From: Spirochaetota bacterium
GTDB taxonomy: Bacteria; Spirochaetota; UBA4802; UBA5550
DNA length: 64,000 nucleotides
Direction of reading: 5' to 3'
NCBI GenBank assembly: GCA_017999915.1
Contig: JAGNKX010000013.1
Span: forward strand, 1 to 64,000
This document shows, in pieces, positions 26,438 through 35,546 of the stretch (positions are counted from its first letter, which is position 1; every line of letters starts with the position of its first letter). The translations under genes were made by a program, and so were the position numbers. A model generated the notes under the pieces. It was not told where the DNA came from and did no database searches. It saw only the letters and a list, made by a program, of their open reading frames with translations.

Positions 26438-28213
26438 TTAGAATTCTTCAAACCCATCCTGCTTCATTATTTTCTTCATGTGGCTGTCATGGGCGGCGCG
26501 GGCGGCGGTCATTGTTGCGGCCCGCTCTGACGAATCCTTTTTGCTGACGTTGCCGGCCGGTTGCGGCTTGGCCGTTTCTTTTCGTGCCTGTTTGGCCGCA
26601 GCCTGGCGCGTCTCGGCGCTCTTCCGCCCGGATTTGACAGCCATGGCGGTCCTGACCTTGAATTTCTGCACCATGCCAAGGAGCTCCTGGGCCTGGTTCG
26701 ACATCTCCTCGCTGGCCGAAGCCGTCTCCTCCACCAGGGACGCGTTCTGCTGGGTCATGGTATCCATCTCCGAGATGGCGGTGTTGATCTGGTTGATCCC
26801 CTGCTTCTGCTCCTGGCTCGCGGCGGTGATCTCGCCGATGATCCGGGCCGACACCTTGGCCGCTTCGGCAATCTCCGTCAGGGAGTTGCCGGTTCTGTTC
26901 ACCAGCTCGGTGCTGGACTCCACTTTCGCCACGGTGTCCCTGATCAGGGACTCGATCTCCTTGGCGGCGTTGCCCGAGCGCTGGGCGAGGTTCCGCACCT
27001 CGCCGGCCACGACCGCGAAGCCGCGCCCCTGCTCGCCGGCCCGGGCCGCCTCGACGGCGGCGTTCAGCGCCAGGAGGTTCGTCTGGAAGGCGATCTCGTT
27101 GATGACCGCGATGATATCCGCCACCTTCTTGCTCGATTCGTTCATCTCGGTGATGGAGGCCACCGCCTCGATGGCGATCCTGTTGCCCTCCATCGACTTG
27201 GATACTCCCTGGTCCGTAAGGCTGCTGGCGCGCACCGCGTTTTCCGCGTTCTGGTTGATGGTGGCCGCCGTTTCCTCGATGGTGGAGGCTATCTCCTCGA
27301 TGCTCGATGCCTGCTCACTGGTGCGCTGGGACAGGTTCTGGTTGCCGCTGGAGATCTGGCCCACGGCCTGCACCAGGTTCTCGGAGGACTCGACCACGCC
27401 GGTGATGAGCTCCTCCAGGCCGTCCGCCGCCGTGTTGAGGGCCGCCGCGATCTTGCCCATCTCGTCCTTCCGGTCGTCGTCCTCGAGCCTCCATGTGAAA
27501 TCGCCGTCGGCCAGGCTCCCGGCATACCGTATTATCCTCTGCACCGGCTTGACGATGGACCGGGTTAACAGTATTATGATCCCCCCGATGACCGCGGTTA
27601 TGACCAGCATTATCACGATGATCCCGATGGTCAGGCTCCGTATGCTTTCCCTGACGTCCTCGATATACAGGCCCGTGCCGATGACGTATCCCAGGGGCTT
27701 GAAAAGCTGCACGTAGGTTATCTTCGGCACGATCCTGTTCTTGTCGTCCTTGTACTGCCACCGGTATTCGACGAAACCCGCTCCCTTCTCCTTGCACACC
27801 GTGGCCATTTCCACGAAGAGCTTTTTCCCGGTAGGGTCCTTGTAATCGCCCAGGTCCTTCCCCTCGAGGCCTGCGTTGAAGGGATGCATGATCATCATGG
27901 GGCTCAAATCGCTTATGAAAAGATAATCCTTGTTTTCGGGGCCGTATTTCATGCTCCTGAGGCGGGAGGTTATCCTGCGCTCCATTTCCTCCTTTGTTAC
28001 GGTCCCTTGTTCGTATTCAGCATTGATGCTGTTGCAGTAGCCAATGGCGATGGCCACCATGTTTTTCAGGCTCTCTTTTCTTTCGGATACGATCTTGTCC
28101 TCAAGGGTCGGCAGGATATAGAGTATGATCGTAGCCGCGAAAATAAGGACCGTCACCAGCAGTACGCCGAATATCTTGTATCCTAATGAAATGTTTTTCC
28201 AGGATAGTTTCAT
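26438..28213 (-). CDS. Methyl-accepting chemotaxis protein with sCache sensor and C-terminal CheR/CheB tether
   Basis: This is a 591-residue chemoreceptor: TM1 (about 13-33), a periplasmic sCache_2 domain (about 35-190; [16 protein letters not shown] and [13 protein letters not shown]), TM2 (about 193-215), HAMP, and a signalling domain with tip [20 protein letters not shown]. After an Ala/Lys-rich flexible linker the protein ends GFEEF, which fits the x-[HFYW]-x-x-[HFYW] pentapeptide that recruits CheR/CheB in other bacteria. Ligands of this sensor class are often small carboxylates. A strong terminator follows. Confidence 0.93.
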   Translation of the reverse strand: MKLSWKNISLGYKIFGVLLVTVLIFAATIILYILPTLEDKIVSERKESLKNMVAIAIGYCNSINAEYEQGTVTKEEMERRITSRLRSMKYGPENKDYLFISDLSPMMIMHPFNAGLEGKDLGDYKDPTGKKLFVEMATVCKEKGAGFVEYRWQYKDDKNRIVPKITYVQLFKPLGYVIGTGLYIEDVRESIRSLTIGIIVIMLVITAVIGGIIILLTRSIVKPVQRIIRYAGSLADGDFTWRLEDDDRKDEMGKIAAALNTAADGLEELITGVVESSENLVQAVGQISSGNQNLSQRTSEQASSIEEIASTIEETAATINQNAENAVRASSLTDQGVSKSMEGNRIAIEAVASITEMNESSKKVADIIAVINEIAFQTNLLALNAAVEAARAGEQGRGFAVVAGEVRNLAQRSGNAAKEIESLIRDTVAKVESSTELVNRTGNSLTEIAEAAKVSARIIGEITAASQEQKQGINQINTAISEMDTMTQQNASLVEETASASEEMSNQAQELLGMVQKFKVRTAMAVKSGRKSAETRQAAAKQARKETAKPQPAGNVSKKDSSERAATMTAARAAHDSHMKKIMKQDGFEEF

Positions 28214-28243
28214 GGTGCGGCCTCCTTTCCCTCTAACTGTTTC

Positions 28244-28390
28244 CTGAAAAACTCCCTCCTTGGAGTTTTTCAGGGTCGGTTTTACGAAGTGAATTCGTAA
28301 AACCTCACATTTTTCTCGGCTAATGCCTCGAAAAATGGCGATACATCCATGTATCGCTTAGCGGTTTGCTGTTTTTCAGCAAACTGCTAA
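28244..28390. repeat. Array of five consecutive hairpins
   Basis: Five inverted repeats follow each other. H1 is 28244-28273 (12-bp arms CTGAAAAACTCC). H2 is 28278-28304 (11-bp arms GGTTTTACGAA). H3 is 28308-28337 (CATTTTTC arms, inner GGC/GCC). H4 is 28338-28357 (9-bp arms GCGATACAT around CC). H5 is 28358-28390 (14-bp arms with one G-T). H3, H4 and H5 abut with no spacer. Apart from the A/T-rich tail after H5 there is no terminator-like T-run. The array lies upstream of the chemoreceptor gene. Confidence 0.85.
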
Positions 28391-28639
28391 TAAAAAATTA
28401 TTTAATGAGGGATGATAACGCTGCTCCCCTCTTTTCGTAACTGCATGATATTTCCCACTCTTCATAATAACCAGGCGCCGGACATTATCTCCTGATTAAA
28501 AAGATATTTGGACGAGTAATAAAAAACAATAGCCATAGTAACGAGAATGTATACAAGAAAGAGGTAAACTCTTGTAGGGAAATTCCCTTATCATGGCAAA
28601 AAGATATACATCAGGAATCTATTTGTAATGATTAGAGTT

Positions 28640-28758
28640 GTTGCAAAACTAAGTATTTTAATGGGGTCTTAGGGGCGTAGCCCCTAAAAGCCCCCCGCAG
28701 GGGGTCCCCTGCGAGCGCGAGACGCAGTTTCGCAACAAGTCAACTATTTGCAGTTGAC
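28640..28758. repeat. Composite palindromic repeat
   Basis: Outer arms GTTGCAAAACT (28640-28650) and AGTTTCGCAAC (28726-28736, one mismatch) enclose two inner hairpins: TTAGGGGC/GCCCCTAA at 28669-28687, and GCAGGGG/CCCCTGC at 28697-28712. Another hairpin, GTCAACT/AGTTGAC (28739-28758), follows directly. Confidence 0.75.
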
Positions 28759-28790
28759 AGAACAAATGAAAATGATTAGAATTTCATTAA

Positions 28791-28837
28791 GATTGCTTCG
28801 TCGTCCCGATGGAATCGGGACTCCTCGCAATGACAGG
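28791..28837. repeat. ATTGCTTCGTCG...CTCCTCGCAATGACA dispersed repeat
   Basis: ATTGC/GCAAT ends enclose TCCCGAT (28804-28810) and ATCGGGA (28814-28820). The outer strings match a palindromic intergenic repeat that I know from many unrelated bacterial genomes (CATTGCGAGGAG type). It is non-coding. Confidence 0.7.
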
Positions 28838-28896
28838 TTTGATCATTATCTGCCAATTTTAAAATAGCTTCTACAAAAGTGACCTGGAGTGGCGAC

Positions 28897-29496
28897 ATGG
28901 ACAACCATATCAAGAATGCCGAGCTCTACCTGGCGGCGCGGCTGGCCGAAGGGGACCGGCGGCCCGATCTCCACAAGAATATCTCATCCGTGTATCAAGC
29001 CTATCTTAAGATCATCCGGGAGCGGCCGCAGGATTACGCCGCTGAAGTGGGCGATATGTTCGCGGTTCCCAGGGCTGAGCAGCTGGACCGCAGCGAGAAT
29101 TTCCGCTCCCTGTATGAGCGGCTGAAGCACGGTGAGCGCGTGAAGGCCTACGGGGAGCGGAAGCGCGCCGTTGAGGGGTCCACAGGCTACGGGGACCTGT
29201 ACGCGAACATGGAAGAGGCCAGGCGGAAGACCGAGGAGCTCCTGCCCGTCGAGGACAGGCGCCGAGACCTGCTCCAGGAGTTCATGGCGGCGCTGGTCTC
29301 GTGGCGCGTCGCGATCCCGAAGAACAAGGCGGGTTCCAGGAATTCCGTTTTGGCCGCGTGGGAGAAGCTTAAAGAGCTCGACCCTGATCTCTCCTGGGAG
29401 CGCCTGCGCTCCTGGCCGCCCTACCGCAACTGCCTCTATCATAATGATGAACAGCTCTCGCTCCTGGAGCGGTGGTTCGGGGAGGCGCGGAAATGA
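28897..29496 (+). CDS. Unknown helical protein, first gene of a coupled pair
   Basis: This 199-residue protein is rich in Glu, Arg, Leu and Trp and appears wholly alpha-helical, with no signal peptide, membrane segment or Cys cluster. It opens MDNHIKNAELYLAARLAEGD and ends near RWFGEARK. ATG 28897 follows TGGAG; GTG 28881 and earlier starts are weaker. It overlaps the next gene by the ATGA string, so the two products are likely made in fixed ratio. No family is recognised. Confidence 0.75.
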   Translation: MDNHIKNAELYLAARLAEGDRRPDLHKNISSVYQAYLKIIRERPQDYAAEVGDMFAVPRAEQLDRSENFRSLYERLKHGERVKAYGERKRAVEGSTGYGDLYANMEEARRKTEELLPVEDRRRDLLQEFMAALVSWRVAIPKNKAGSRNSVLAAWEKLKELDPDLSWERLRSWPPYRNCLYHNDEQLSLLERWFGEARK

Positions 29497-30527
29497 ACAA
29501 GGACATCCAGGACTTCATCGACAATTACAAAAAGATGGTGGATACGTACCGGCCGAAGGTGAGCGCGGACAGCGCGGCGCTGCGGGAGGCCGACGAGTAC
29601 CTGGTGAAGATGGCCGACGCCGGCAAGGGGTGCGCGGACATCGGCTCCTTCCTGGCCCTGGCGACCGAGCAGGACATGATGAATCGCTTCTCCTCGGTCC
29701 TGTCGAAGGTGGCCATGGAATCGCTGAAAAAACCGGCCGGCGCCGCCGCGTCCATACCGCCGGCCTCGGACGCGGCCCTGGGCTACCACAAGGCCTACGA
29801 GGCGATGGCGGACAAGGCGAAGTTTCCCGAGACCTGCAGGGTCTACGAGCGAGTGTTCCAGATCGAAAAGGAGTCAGCCGACGCCGGGGAATTCTCGTCG
29901 CGGATGGCCCGGGAGGGCCTCTTCGTGAAGATGGCCACGGTCAACCTGGTGGAGACCTTCCGGCCCCTGGCCGGCCAGGCCGACGATATCTCCCTGCCGG
30001 TCATGTCCTTTCACAACCGCTCCATGCTGGAGATGGCGCAGAAGGCAACGAGCTCCATTGAGGTCGAGTACGAATCGCAGCGGCTCCTCGAGCTGAACCG
30101 GATGGAGCTCGCCTGGGACACGATGCTCAACAACGACCTTTTCTACACCCTGGGCAACGCCACGTCAAGCTATCTCATGGCCCCCACGGAGGAGCACCGC
30201 CAGGAGGTGGAGAACGCCAGCCGCTTCGTGGCGGAGTTTTTCGGCGTCGACGACGAAGAGCTCTTCCGGATACCCCGCGTGGTCGACCTGATCGACAAGG
30301 TAATTCTTAAATCCCTGAACAGCGGCACTGGCGGCAAACGCTACACCAGGGAGGAGTTCATTGCGGAGCAGCGCGGCGTGGTCCAGGCCTGCCTCCAGGG
30401 GAAGCCCCCGGTGGAGAAGGGGCCGGCGCCGCGGCGCTCGGCGATCCTCTGGGGAAAGGCCGTGCCCCTGGACGGCGTCCTCGATGCCCTGCGGAACCCG
30501 CAGCGGCCGGAGGAGCTGGGGAAGTGA
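29493..30527 (+). CDS. Unknown protein, second gene of a coupled pair
   Basis: The 344-residue protein is largely alpha-helical and charged, with no secretion signal and no motif I recognise. The middle contains QRLLELNRMELAWDTML, and the C-terminal part (GKAVPLDGVLDALRNPQRPE) looks like a separate short segment. The start codon overlaps the stop of the preceding gene (ATGA at 29493), which suggests translational coupling and perhaps a two-protein complex. It converges on the HepT/MNT pair. Confidence 0.75.
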   Translation: MNKDIQDFIDNYKKMVDTYRPKVSADSAALREADEYLVKMADAGKGCADIGSFLALATEQDMMNRFSSVLSKVAMESLKKPAGAAASIPPASDAALGYHKAYEAMADKAKFPETCRVYERVFQIEKESADAGEFSSRMAREGLFVKMATVNLVETFRPLAGQADDISLPVMSFHNRSMLEMAQKATSSIEVEYESQRLLELNRMELAWDTMLNNDLFYTLGNATSSYLMAPTEEHRQEVENASRFVAEFFGVDDEELFRIPRVVDLIDKVILKSLNSGTGGKRYTREEFIAEQRGVVQACLQGKPPVEKGPAPRRSAILWGKAVPLDGVLDALRNPQRPEELGK

Positions 30528-30533
30528 TCCCCA

Positions 30534-30870
30534 TTATGCCGATGGTAATAATTTCTTTAAAAGAGGAATTAAATCAGAGATATCATGAATTATGGTATCC
30601 CAAACAATATCGTTATTAATATCAAAGTATCCATGTATCAGTCTGTTTCGCATCTCGATCATCTTTTTCCATGGAACTTCGGGATTCAGTTCCACCATGG
30701 CTGGTGAAACATTATTTGCCGCCTCGCCGATAACTTCGAGCAACCGCACGATGGCAAGGCCAAGGATTTCATCAGTATCAAGATCTATTCTTGATTTAGT
30801 CTTCATAAAAAGCGCTGATTTTTTCCGCCGCGTCAATAGCGTGTTTTACGTAGACAAGATCATCCCGCAT
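30534..30870 (-). pseudogene. hepT: HepT-like ribonuclease toxin gene with a one-base frameshift
   Basis: The downstream part (30534-30815) encodes a HepT/DUF86 protein with the RX4HXY motif seen as RNRLIHGY. The N-terminal part is in another frame: ATG 30870 gives MRDDLVYVKHAIDAAEKISA, a typical HepT beginning, then reads FYED and stops. Dropping one T from the T5 run at 30811-30807 joins both parts into one normal-length protein (about 111 aa). The start overlaps the MNT gene by 11 bases, as in intact modules. The lesion may be real inactivation, slippage at the T run, or a sequencing error. Confidence 0.8.
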
Positions 30871-31165
30871 CATACTGCACCAACGCCTCGTTTATTACAT
30901 CTTTACGGAAATAGCGGCTTAAATCCTCTGAGGTCCGCATGTCTACTTTGCGTCCACCCATTAGTCGGGACAATTCTTCTTCCATGTCTGCTAGCTTAAA
31001 GAAACCGGGGACGTGGCCCTCCTCGAAGCGCACGAGGACATCAATATCGCTCTGTTCATTGAAATCTTCACGCAATATAGAGCCGAACAATGACAGTTTT
31101 TCTATGTGATTGCGAACACAGTACTGCTCGAGTTCCTGATGATTTATGTTAATGCTGATCTTCAT
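30860..31165 (-). CDS. mntA: MNT-type nucleotidyltransferase antitoxin
   Basis: This 101-residue minimal nucleotidyltransferase has the GSx10DxD active site as FGSILREDFNEQSDIDVLV (about 27-45) and a later acidic KVDM segment. In studied pairs the MNT protein neutralises HepT by attaching AMP to the Tyr of its RX4HXY motif. Here that Tyr is still encoded in the adjoining hepT remnant. No clear ribosome site precedes the ATG. Confidence 0.85.
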   Translation of the reverse strand: MKISININHQELEQYCVRNHIEKLSLFGSILREDFNEQSDIDVLVRFEEGHVPGFFKLADMEEELSRLMGGRKVDMRTSEDLSRYFRKDVINEALVQYDAG

Positions 31166-31415
31166 ATCTAAATAATTATCAGTACCGCCATGATTGTCAA
31201 ATAATAATTTATATCAATGGAATAACGCTTTGAGAATTATCATCTCATGCATCGGGAAGCTCATTATTCAGGAGTTCAATCCGCGCCTTCACCCGTCTGT
31301 AATTAATTCAAAAAATCCATACAAATCATTGACTGTTATTCAGAATTTTAGTATATTATTAAAAAATAAATAGCAGGATCCTGAAAAAGCCTGTTATTAT
31401 TACGGAGTAAAAAGA

Positions 31416-31595
31416 ATGAAAGGAAAACCGGGTAAATACAACACGACCTGCTCCAACCGATTCAGCGGATCGGTATTGATCAATAGGGTTTACGAAGCGG
31501 GCTCGAAGGAAGAGGCTGAGACCCGGGCGTTTCTTCACTGCCTGAAGGCCGGCAACGACCTTGACGACGTCGAGATCGAAGCCGAACCGATTTAA
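31416..31595 (+). CDS. Small protein of unknown function (59 aa)
   Basis: The frame opens MKGKPGKYNTTCSNRFSGSV and ends VEIEAEPI. It has one Cys, a short beta-like segment and an acidic tail, with no membrane segment. GGAG lies about nine bases before the ATG, and a hairpin with a T-run follows the stop, so it is a complete transcription unit. The layout suggests a small single-domain protein. The family is not recognised. Confidence 0.7.
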   Translation: MKGKPGKYNTTCSNRFSGSVLINRVYEAGSKEEAETRAFLHCLKAGNDLDDVEIEAEPI

Positions 31596-31599
31596 CCTG

Positions 31600-31630
31600 C
31601 CATCCTGTCATGATATGTCAGGGTGGTTTT
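31600..31630 (+). terminator. Terminator of the 59-residue gene
   Basis: CCATCCTG (31600-31607) pairs with CAGGGTGG (31619-31626) with one T-G pair, followed by TTTT. Confidence 0.75.
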
Positions 31631-31689
31631 AAGATATAGTTTAGGATGTGATGACTGTGAAAAGACATTCAAACAAAGGAGAAAAAACC

Positions 31690-32352
31690 ATGAAGACATA
31701 TACATTGCCGGATTTGCCCTATTCATTCAGCGCCCTGGAACCCCATATCGACGCGAGGACCATGGAGATCCACCATGGCAAGCACCATGGGACCTACGTG
31801 ACAAAGCTGAATGCCGCCCTGGAAAAGCACCCTGAGCTCTTTGACGAGCCCCTGGAGCGCCTCATCGCGGACCTCTCAGGCGTCCCGGAGGACATCCGCG
31901 CCGATATGAGAAACAACGGCGGCGGCCATCTCAACCACTCCCTGTTCTGGAAGATACTGGCCCCGGACGGGGGAGGGGCCCCGGTGGGAGACCTGTCCAC
32001 GTCGCTAATAAAGAGATTCAGTTCCGTTGATTCCTTCAAGAAGGACCTGGAAGCCGCGGCTTTACAGCGCTTCGGCTCCGGCTGGGCCTGGCTCTCGCTG
32101 AACAGCGTCGGCGAACTGGTGGTCCATTCAACGCCGAACCAGGACAGCCCCCTCATGGAGAGACTGGTGCCGGTCATCGGCCTTGACGTGTGGGAGCACG
32201 CCTACTATCTCTCCTACCAGAACAGGCGCGCCGATTACATCAACGCCTTCTGGAACATCATCAACTGGAGGCAGGCGGATATCAACTACCGGGAGGCATT
32301 GAATACGATCGCTGCATTGAATCCTTCCGTGTCGGTACGGAGAGCGTCCTGA
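31690..32352 (+). CDS. sodA: Superoxide dismutase, Mn-type Fe/Mn family
   Basis: This 220-residue cytoplasmic enzyme converts superoxide to hydrogen peroxide and oxygen. The four metal ligands are present in [13 protein letters not shown] (His), [11 protein letters not shown] (His) and [12 protein letters not shown] (Asp and His). Gly in GGGHLNH and Gln in STPNQDSP are the Mn-type markers. ATG 31690 follows AAAGGAG. A long palindrome lies after the stop, and the AraC-type regulator gene follows, though no regulatory link is shown. Confidence 0.95.
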   Translation: MKTYTLPDLPYSFSALEPHIDARTMEIHHGKHHGTYVTKLNAALEKHPELFDEPLERLIADLSGVPEDIRADMRNNGGGHLNHSLFWKILAPDGGGAPVGDLSTSLIKRFSSVDSFKKDLEAAALQRFGSGWAWLSLNSVGELVVHSTPNQDSPLMERLVPVIGLDVWEHAYYLSYQNRRADYINAFWNIINWRQADINYREALNTIAALNPSVSVRRAS

Positions 32353-32373
32353 CCGATTTTAATAAGCCGTTAT

Positions 32374-32407
32374 AACGAAGGCGAGGATGCGCATCCTCGC
32401 CTTCGTT
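32374..32407 (+). terminator. Long perfect palindrome after the superoxide dismutase gene
   Basis: Arms of 17 bases (AACGAAGGCGAGGATGC and its complement) meet without a loop spacer. There is no T-run, so termination is plausible but not certain. Confidence 0.65.
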
Positions 32408-32563
32408 GCAATGAATAAAAAAGATTTGCCCTGTATCCGCTAAATCGCGGTATATCATGTAACAAACCGGGTATCATAATTTTCATATTGATTGATCCTG
32501 AGATTGTCCATACATACTCGATGGCGACACCGATGCGGTGAAATCTACGTACAGGTAACGAAC

Positions 32564-34075
32564 ATGATTCCATTCATGCATATCGGAATGGCCTTTGCCC
32601 TGTTCACGATAATATATTTTTTGACCAGGCGGCCCCTCAAGCTGAAAGATATCATCGCGTCGCTGTTTCTTTTCTTTCTCGCCCTTCCCATGGCGATCAA
32701 GGTCTTTTCCAGGGAAACGGCAGGCCTCACCACGCCGGAAATGATGCTGTCCATCGGCAGTTATCCGTACCTGTACGGGCCCTTCCTGTACCTCTATACG
32801 AAATTCGAGATAAGCGAAAAGCCGGTTTTCAGGAAAAAATACCTGCTCCATTTTTTACCCTTCATCATCGCGATGCTTGTCGCCCTTTTCGTTCCGGGGC
32901 TGAACCGGCAGGCCCAGGCCGTAAATCTGAAGAATAGCGCCGCCAATAAAGAACAGCTGAACAAAATGGCCTCGCAGGCGCAGCCGAAGAAAGTGATCGG
33001 ACCTAAGATGTCCCGGCAGAGGGCAGGGGGCGGGGATATGACTCCTCCTCCCGGCGACGACGGTGGAAGAATGCCGCCCCCGGACCACTCCAGGATAAAC
33101 ATGATGCCGCCTCCGGGCCATGACCACGGGCGAATGCCGCCGCCGCGGCCTGGCGAGCCCGGCGGTCCTCCCGACGGAAAGTTCCGGCCGGGGGACCACG
33201 GCCCCGACGGACCTCCTCCCCTGGAGCCGGTGCCGCCCGAAATGGCCTTTGACTCCATGGCGGCCGTGCAGATACCGGGCGCCATAACGGTGCTCTACTT
33301 CATCGGTTACAGCGTCATAGTGATAGTGATGCTGCGGAAACACAGGAAAAACATTTCCGAGTACTTTTCCTATGATTCGTACAAGGTGAACCTCAAGTGG
33401 CTCCGGTGGATAACCATATGCTTTGTCGCGGCTTACTCCTTCGTGTTCCTTTCAATGCAGCTGAAGCCCGAGCTGTTCACCCATCCGTACCTGGACCCGA
33501 GGATGACGCCGGACATAGCCCTGGCCTTTTTCATTTTCGCCTTCAGCTTCTTTTCCATAAAGCAGCCGGTCATTTTCGTCAGTCCGGGCCAGGAAGAAAA
33601 GAACGGTCCCGGACAGGAAGAAAAACCGGGGGGCCCCGGGGAGACGGCGGCGCCCGGTAGCGGCAATGGCGATGAGGACAAATCCGAACAGAAGGAGCGC
33701 AGGTACGAGAAATCCGGTCTGAAGGAAAGCGACGCCAGGAAATACCTGGACGCTCTCGAACGCTATATGAATGAAGAAAAGCCCTATCTTGACAGCGAGC
33801 TGACCATCGTCACGGTCTCGGAGAAGCTCGGCATTCCGAGGCATTACCTCACCCAGGTAATTAACGAGCACTTGAATAAGAATTTCTTCGTGTACATAAA
33901 CGAATACAGGGTCAACGAGGCCAAGCAGAAGATGTCGGACGAGACGTACAGGGACCACACCATCCTCAGGATAGCCTATGATTCCGGGTTCAACTCCAAG
34001 TCCGGTTTCAATATCATCTTTAAAAAGCATACGGGCTTTACCCCCACCGAATTCAGGAACAATTGCGGATTGTAA
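32564..34075 (+). CDS. Membrane-bound AraC-family regulator with a Pro/Met/His-rich loop
   Basis: The 503-residue protein has several N-terminal membrane helices (about 1-135), then a Pro/Gly/Met/His/Asp-rich insertion (about 148-228, with repeated RMPPP or MMPPP units). More helices (to about 345), a charged linker and a C-terminal AraC HTH domain (IPRHYLTQVINEHLNK, then DSGFNSKSGFNIIFKK) follow. It presumably senses something at the membrane and controls genes directly. The rich loop could bind metal. ATG 32564 starts the first membrane helix. Similar architecture is common in Leptospira-like spirochaetes. Confidence 0.85.
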   Translation: MIPFMHIGMAFALFTIIYFLTRRPLKLKDIIASLFLFFLALPMAIKVFSRETAGLTTPEMMLSIGSYPYLYGPFLYLYTKFEISEKPVFRKKYLLHFLPFIIAMLVALFVPGLNRQAQAVNLKNSAANKEQLNKMASQAQPKKVIGPKMSRQRAGGGDMTPPPGDDGGRMPPPDHSRINMMPPPGHDHGRMPPPRPGEPGGPPDGKFRPGDHGPDGPPPLEPVPPEMAFDSMAAVQIPGAITVLYFIGYSVIVIVMLRKHRKNISEYFSYDSYKVNLKWLRWITICFVAAYSFVFLSMQLKPELFTHPYLDPRMTPDIALAFFIFAFSFFSIKQPVIFVSPGQEEKNGPGQEEKPGGPGETAAPGSGNGDEDKSEQKERRYEKSGLKESDARKYLDALERYMNEEKPYLDSELTIVTVSEKLGIPRHYLTQVINEHLNKNFFVYINEYRVNEAKQKMSDETYRDHTILRIAYDSGFNSKSGFNIIFKKHTGFTPTEFRNNCGL

Positions 34076-34212
34076 CATCCACGACGTTACACCGCCAAAA
34101 ATTCAATCCTGCAAAATTCACCGTAAAATCAGATTAATTACTTGATATCTTGTGACAAATTTTTATTTTTGGATACTTACCTGATAAACGCGAATCCCTA
34201 AGAGGAGGAGTT

Positions 34213-34566
34213 TTGGATATCAACGACTCACATCGTCCGTGGGGGTATTTTGAAAACCTCACTGACGCCAACAACCATAAAGTGAAACGAATAACCGTAT
34301 TTCCGGGAAAGCGGCTGAGCCTGCAGAGCCATGAGCGCCGGGCCGAGCACTGGTATGTCGTGGAAGGCACGGCCCTGTTCACCTGCAACGATTCGGTCCT
34401 GGAGCTGCGGCCGGGCCACGCGGTCGACATAGGCCGCGGCGACCGGCACCGCATCGAGAATATCGGCGCGAAGAACCTCGTGTTCATTGAAATTCAAACG
34501 GGCGACTATTTCGGAGAGGATGACATTATCCGTTACGAAGACGATTTCGGCAGGGTCCGCGCGTAA
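34213..34566 (+). CDS. Cupin protein, mannose-6-phosphate isomerase type II-like
   Basis: This single-domain 117-residue cupin resembles the C-terminal domain of GuaB/ManC-type mannose-phosphate isomerases (RPWGYFENL at the start, then KRLSLQSHERRAEHWYVVEG, GDRHRIENIG). The metal-binding His and Glu residues of cupin motif 1 are present. It starts with TTG at 34213 directly after GAGGAGGAG, a strong ribosome site that decides the start. No mannose pathway gene is adjacent. Confidence 0.85.
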   Translation: MDINDSHRPWGYFENLTDANNHKVKRITVFPGKRLSLQSHERRAEHWYVVEGTALFTCNDSVLELRPGHAVDIGRGDRHRIENIGAKNLVFIEIQTGDYFGEDDIIRYEDDFGRVRA

Positions 34567-34616
34567 TAGTTCCCCGGCTTACCGCATAACACGTTACATA
34601 CAGGCAGGAGTTGTTC

Positions 34617-35546
34617 ATGATAACCGTACAGGGTATTACGAAACAGTTTGGGGATATAAGGGCGGTCAATAATATCTCCTTCACCATCAGGGACGGGGAG
34701 ATAACCGGCCTCCTGGGGCCCAACGGCGCCGGCAAGACCACGACGCTTCGGATGCTGACCTGCTACCTGAAGCCGGACAGCGGCGCCATATCCATCGGCA
34801 GGTACAACGTGGACGACAGTCCTGTCGAGGTGAGGAAGATCATCGGGTACCTGCCCGAGTCCGCGCCGGTCTACGGCGACATGCTGGCCTACGATTACCT
34901 CGCCTACATCGCCGAAGTGCGGGGCATCAGGGACGAAAACCGGATCGCCGAGATCGCGGACCTCTGCGGGATCAACGAGGTGATGCACCAGGGCGTCGGC
35001 GAGCTCTCCAAGGGCTACAAGCAGCGACTCGGCCTGGCCCAGTCTATGATCCACGACCCGGACATCCTCATCCTGGACGAGCCGACCAGCGGCCTTGACC
35101 CGAACCAGATCATCGAGATACGCAATCTCATCAGGGAGATCGGCAAGAAAAAGACCGTCATCCTCTCCACGCACATACTCCCGGAAGTGGAAGCGACCTG
35201 CGACCGGGTGATCATCATCGACCACGGCGCCATTGTCGCCGACGACCGGACCGAGAACCTCCAGAGCATGTCCGGGGACGAACGGCTCGTCCTCGTCGGC
35301 GTCTCCGGAACCGATTTCCGGACCCTGTCCGGCGAAATTTCGAAGCTTCCCGGCGTCACCCGCGTGGAGGAGGTCCCCGGGGGCGAACTGGTTTCGGCCC
35401 GGGTGACGACCGGCGGCACCGCGGACCTCAGGCCGGAGATCTTCAGGCTGGCGGCCGCGAAGAGCTGGACCCTCTATGAGCTGACACAGGAACAGCGGAG
35501 CCTGGAGCGCGTGTTCAGGGACCTGACCGGAGGAGGAGTGAAATGA
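34617..35546 (+). CDS. ABC transporter ATP-binding protein (GldA-like)
   Basis: The 309-residue ATPase has Walker A GPNGAGKTTTL (near 36), signature LSKGYKQRLGL, Walker B ILILDEPTSGLD and the H-loop in LSTHILPE. It pairs with the permease encoded next, overlapping by ATGA. The C-terminal extension (about 225-309) is typical of GldA/ABC-2 transporters. ATG 34617 follows AGGAG. It is the first gene of a four-gene operon. Confidence 0.92.
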   Translation: MITVQGITKQFGDIRAVNNISFTIRDGEITGLLGPNGAGKTTTLRMLTCYLKPDSGAISIGRYNVDDSPVEVRKIIGYLPESAPVYGDMLAYDYLAYIAEVRGIRDENRIAEIADLCGINEVMHQGVGELSKGYKQRLGLAQSMIHDPDILILDEPTSGLDPNQIIEIRNLIREIGKKKTVILSTHILPEVEATCDRVIIIDHGAIVADDRTENLQSMSGDERLVLVGVSGTDFRTLSGEISKLPGVTRVEEVPGGELVSARVTTGGTADLRPEIFRLAAAKSWTLYELTQEQRSLERVFRDLTGGGVK

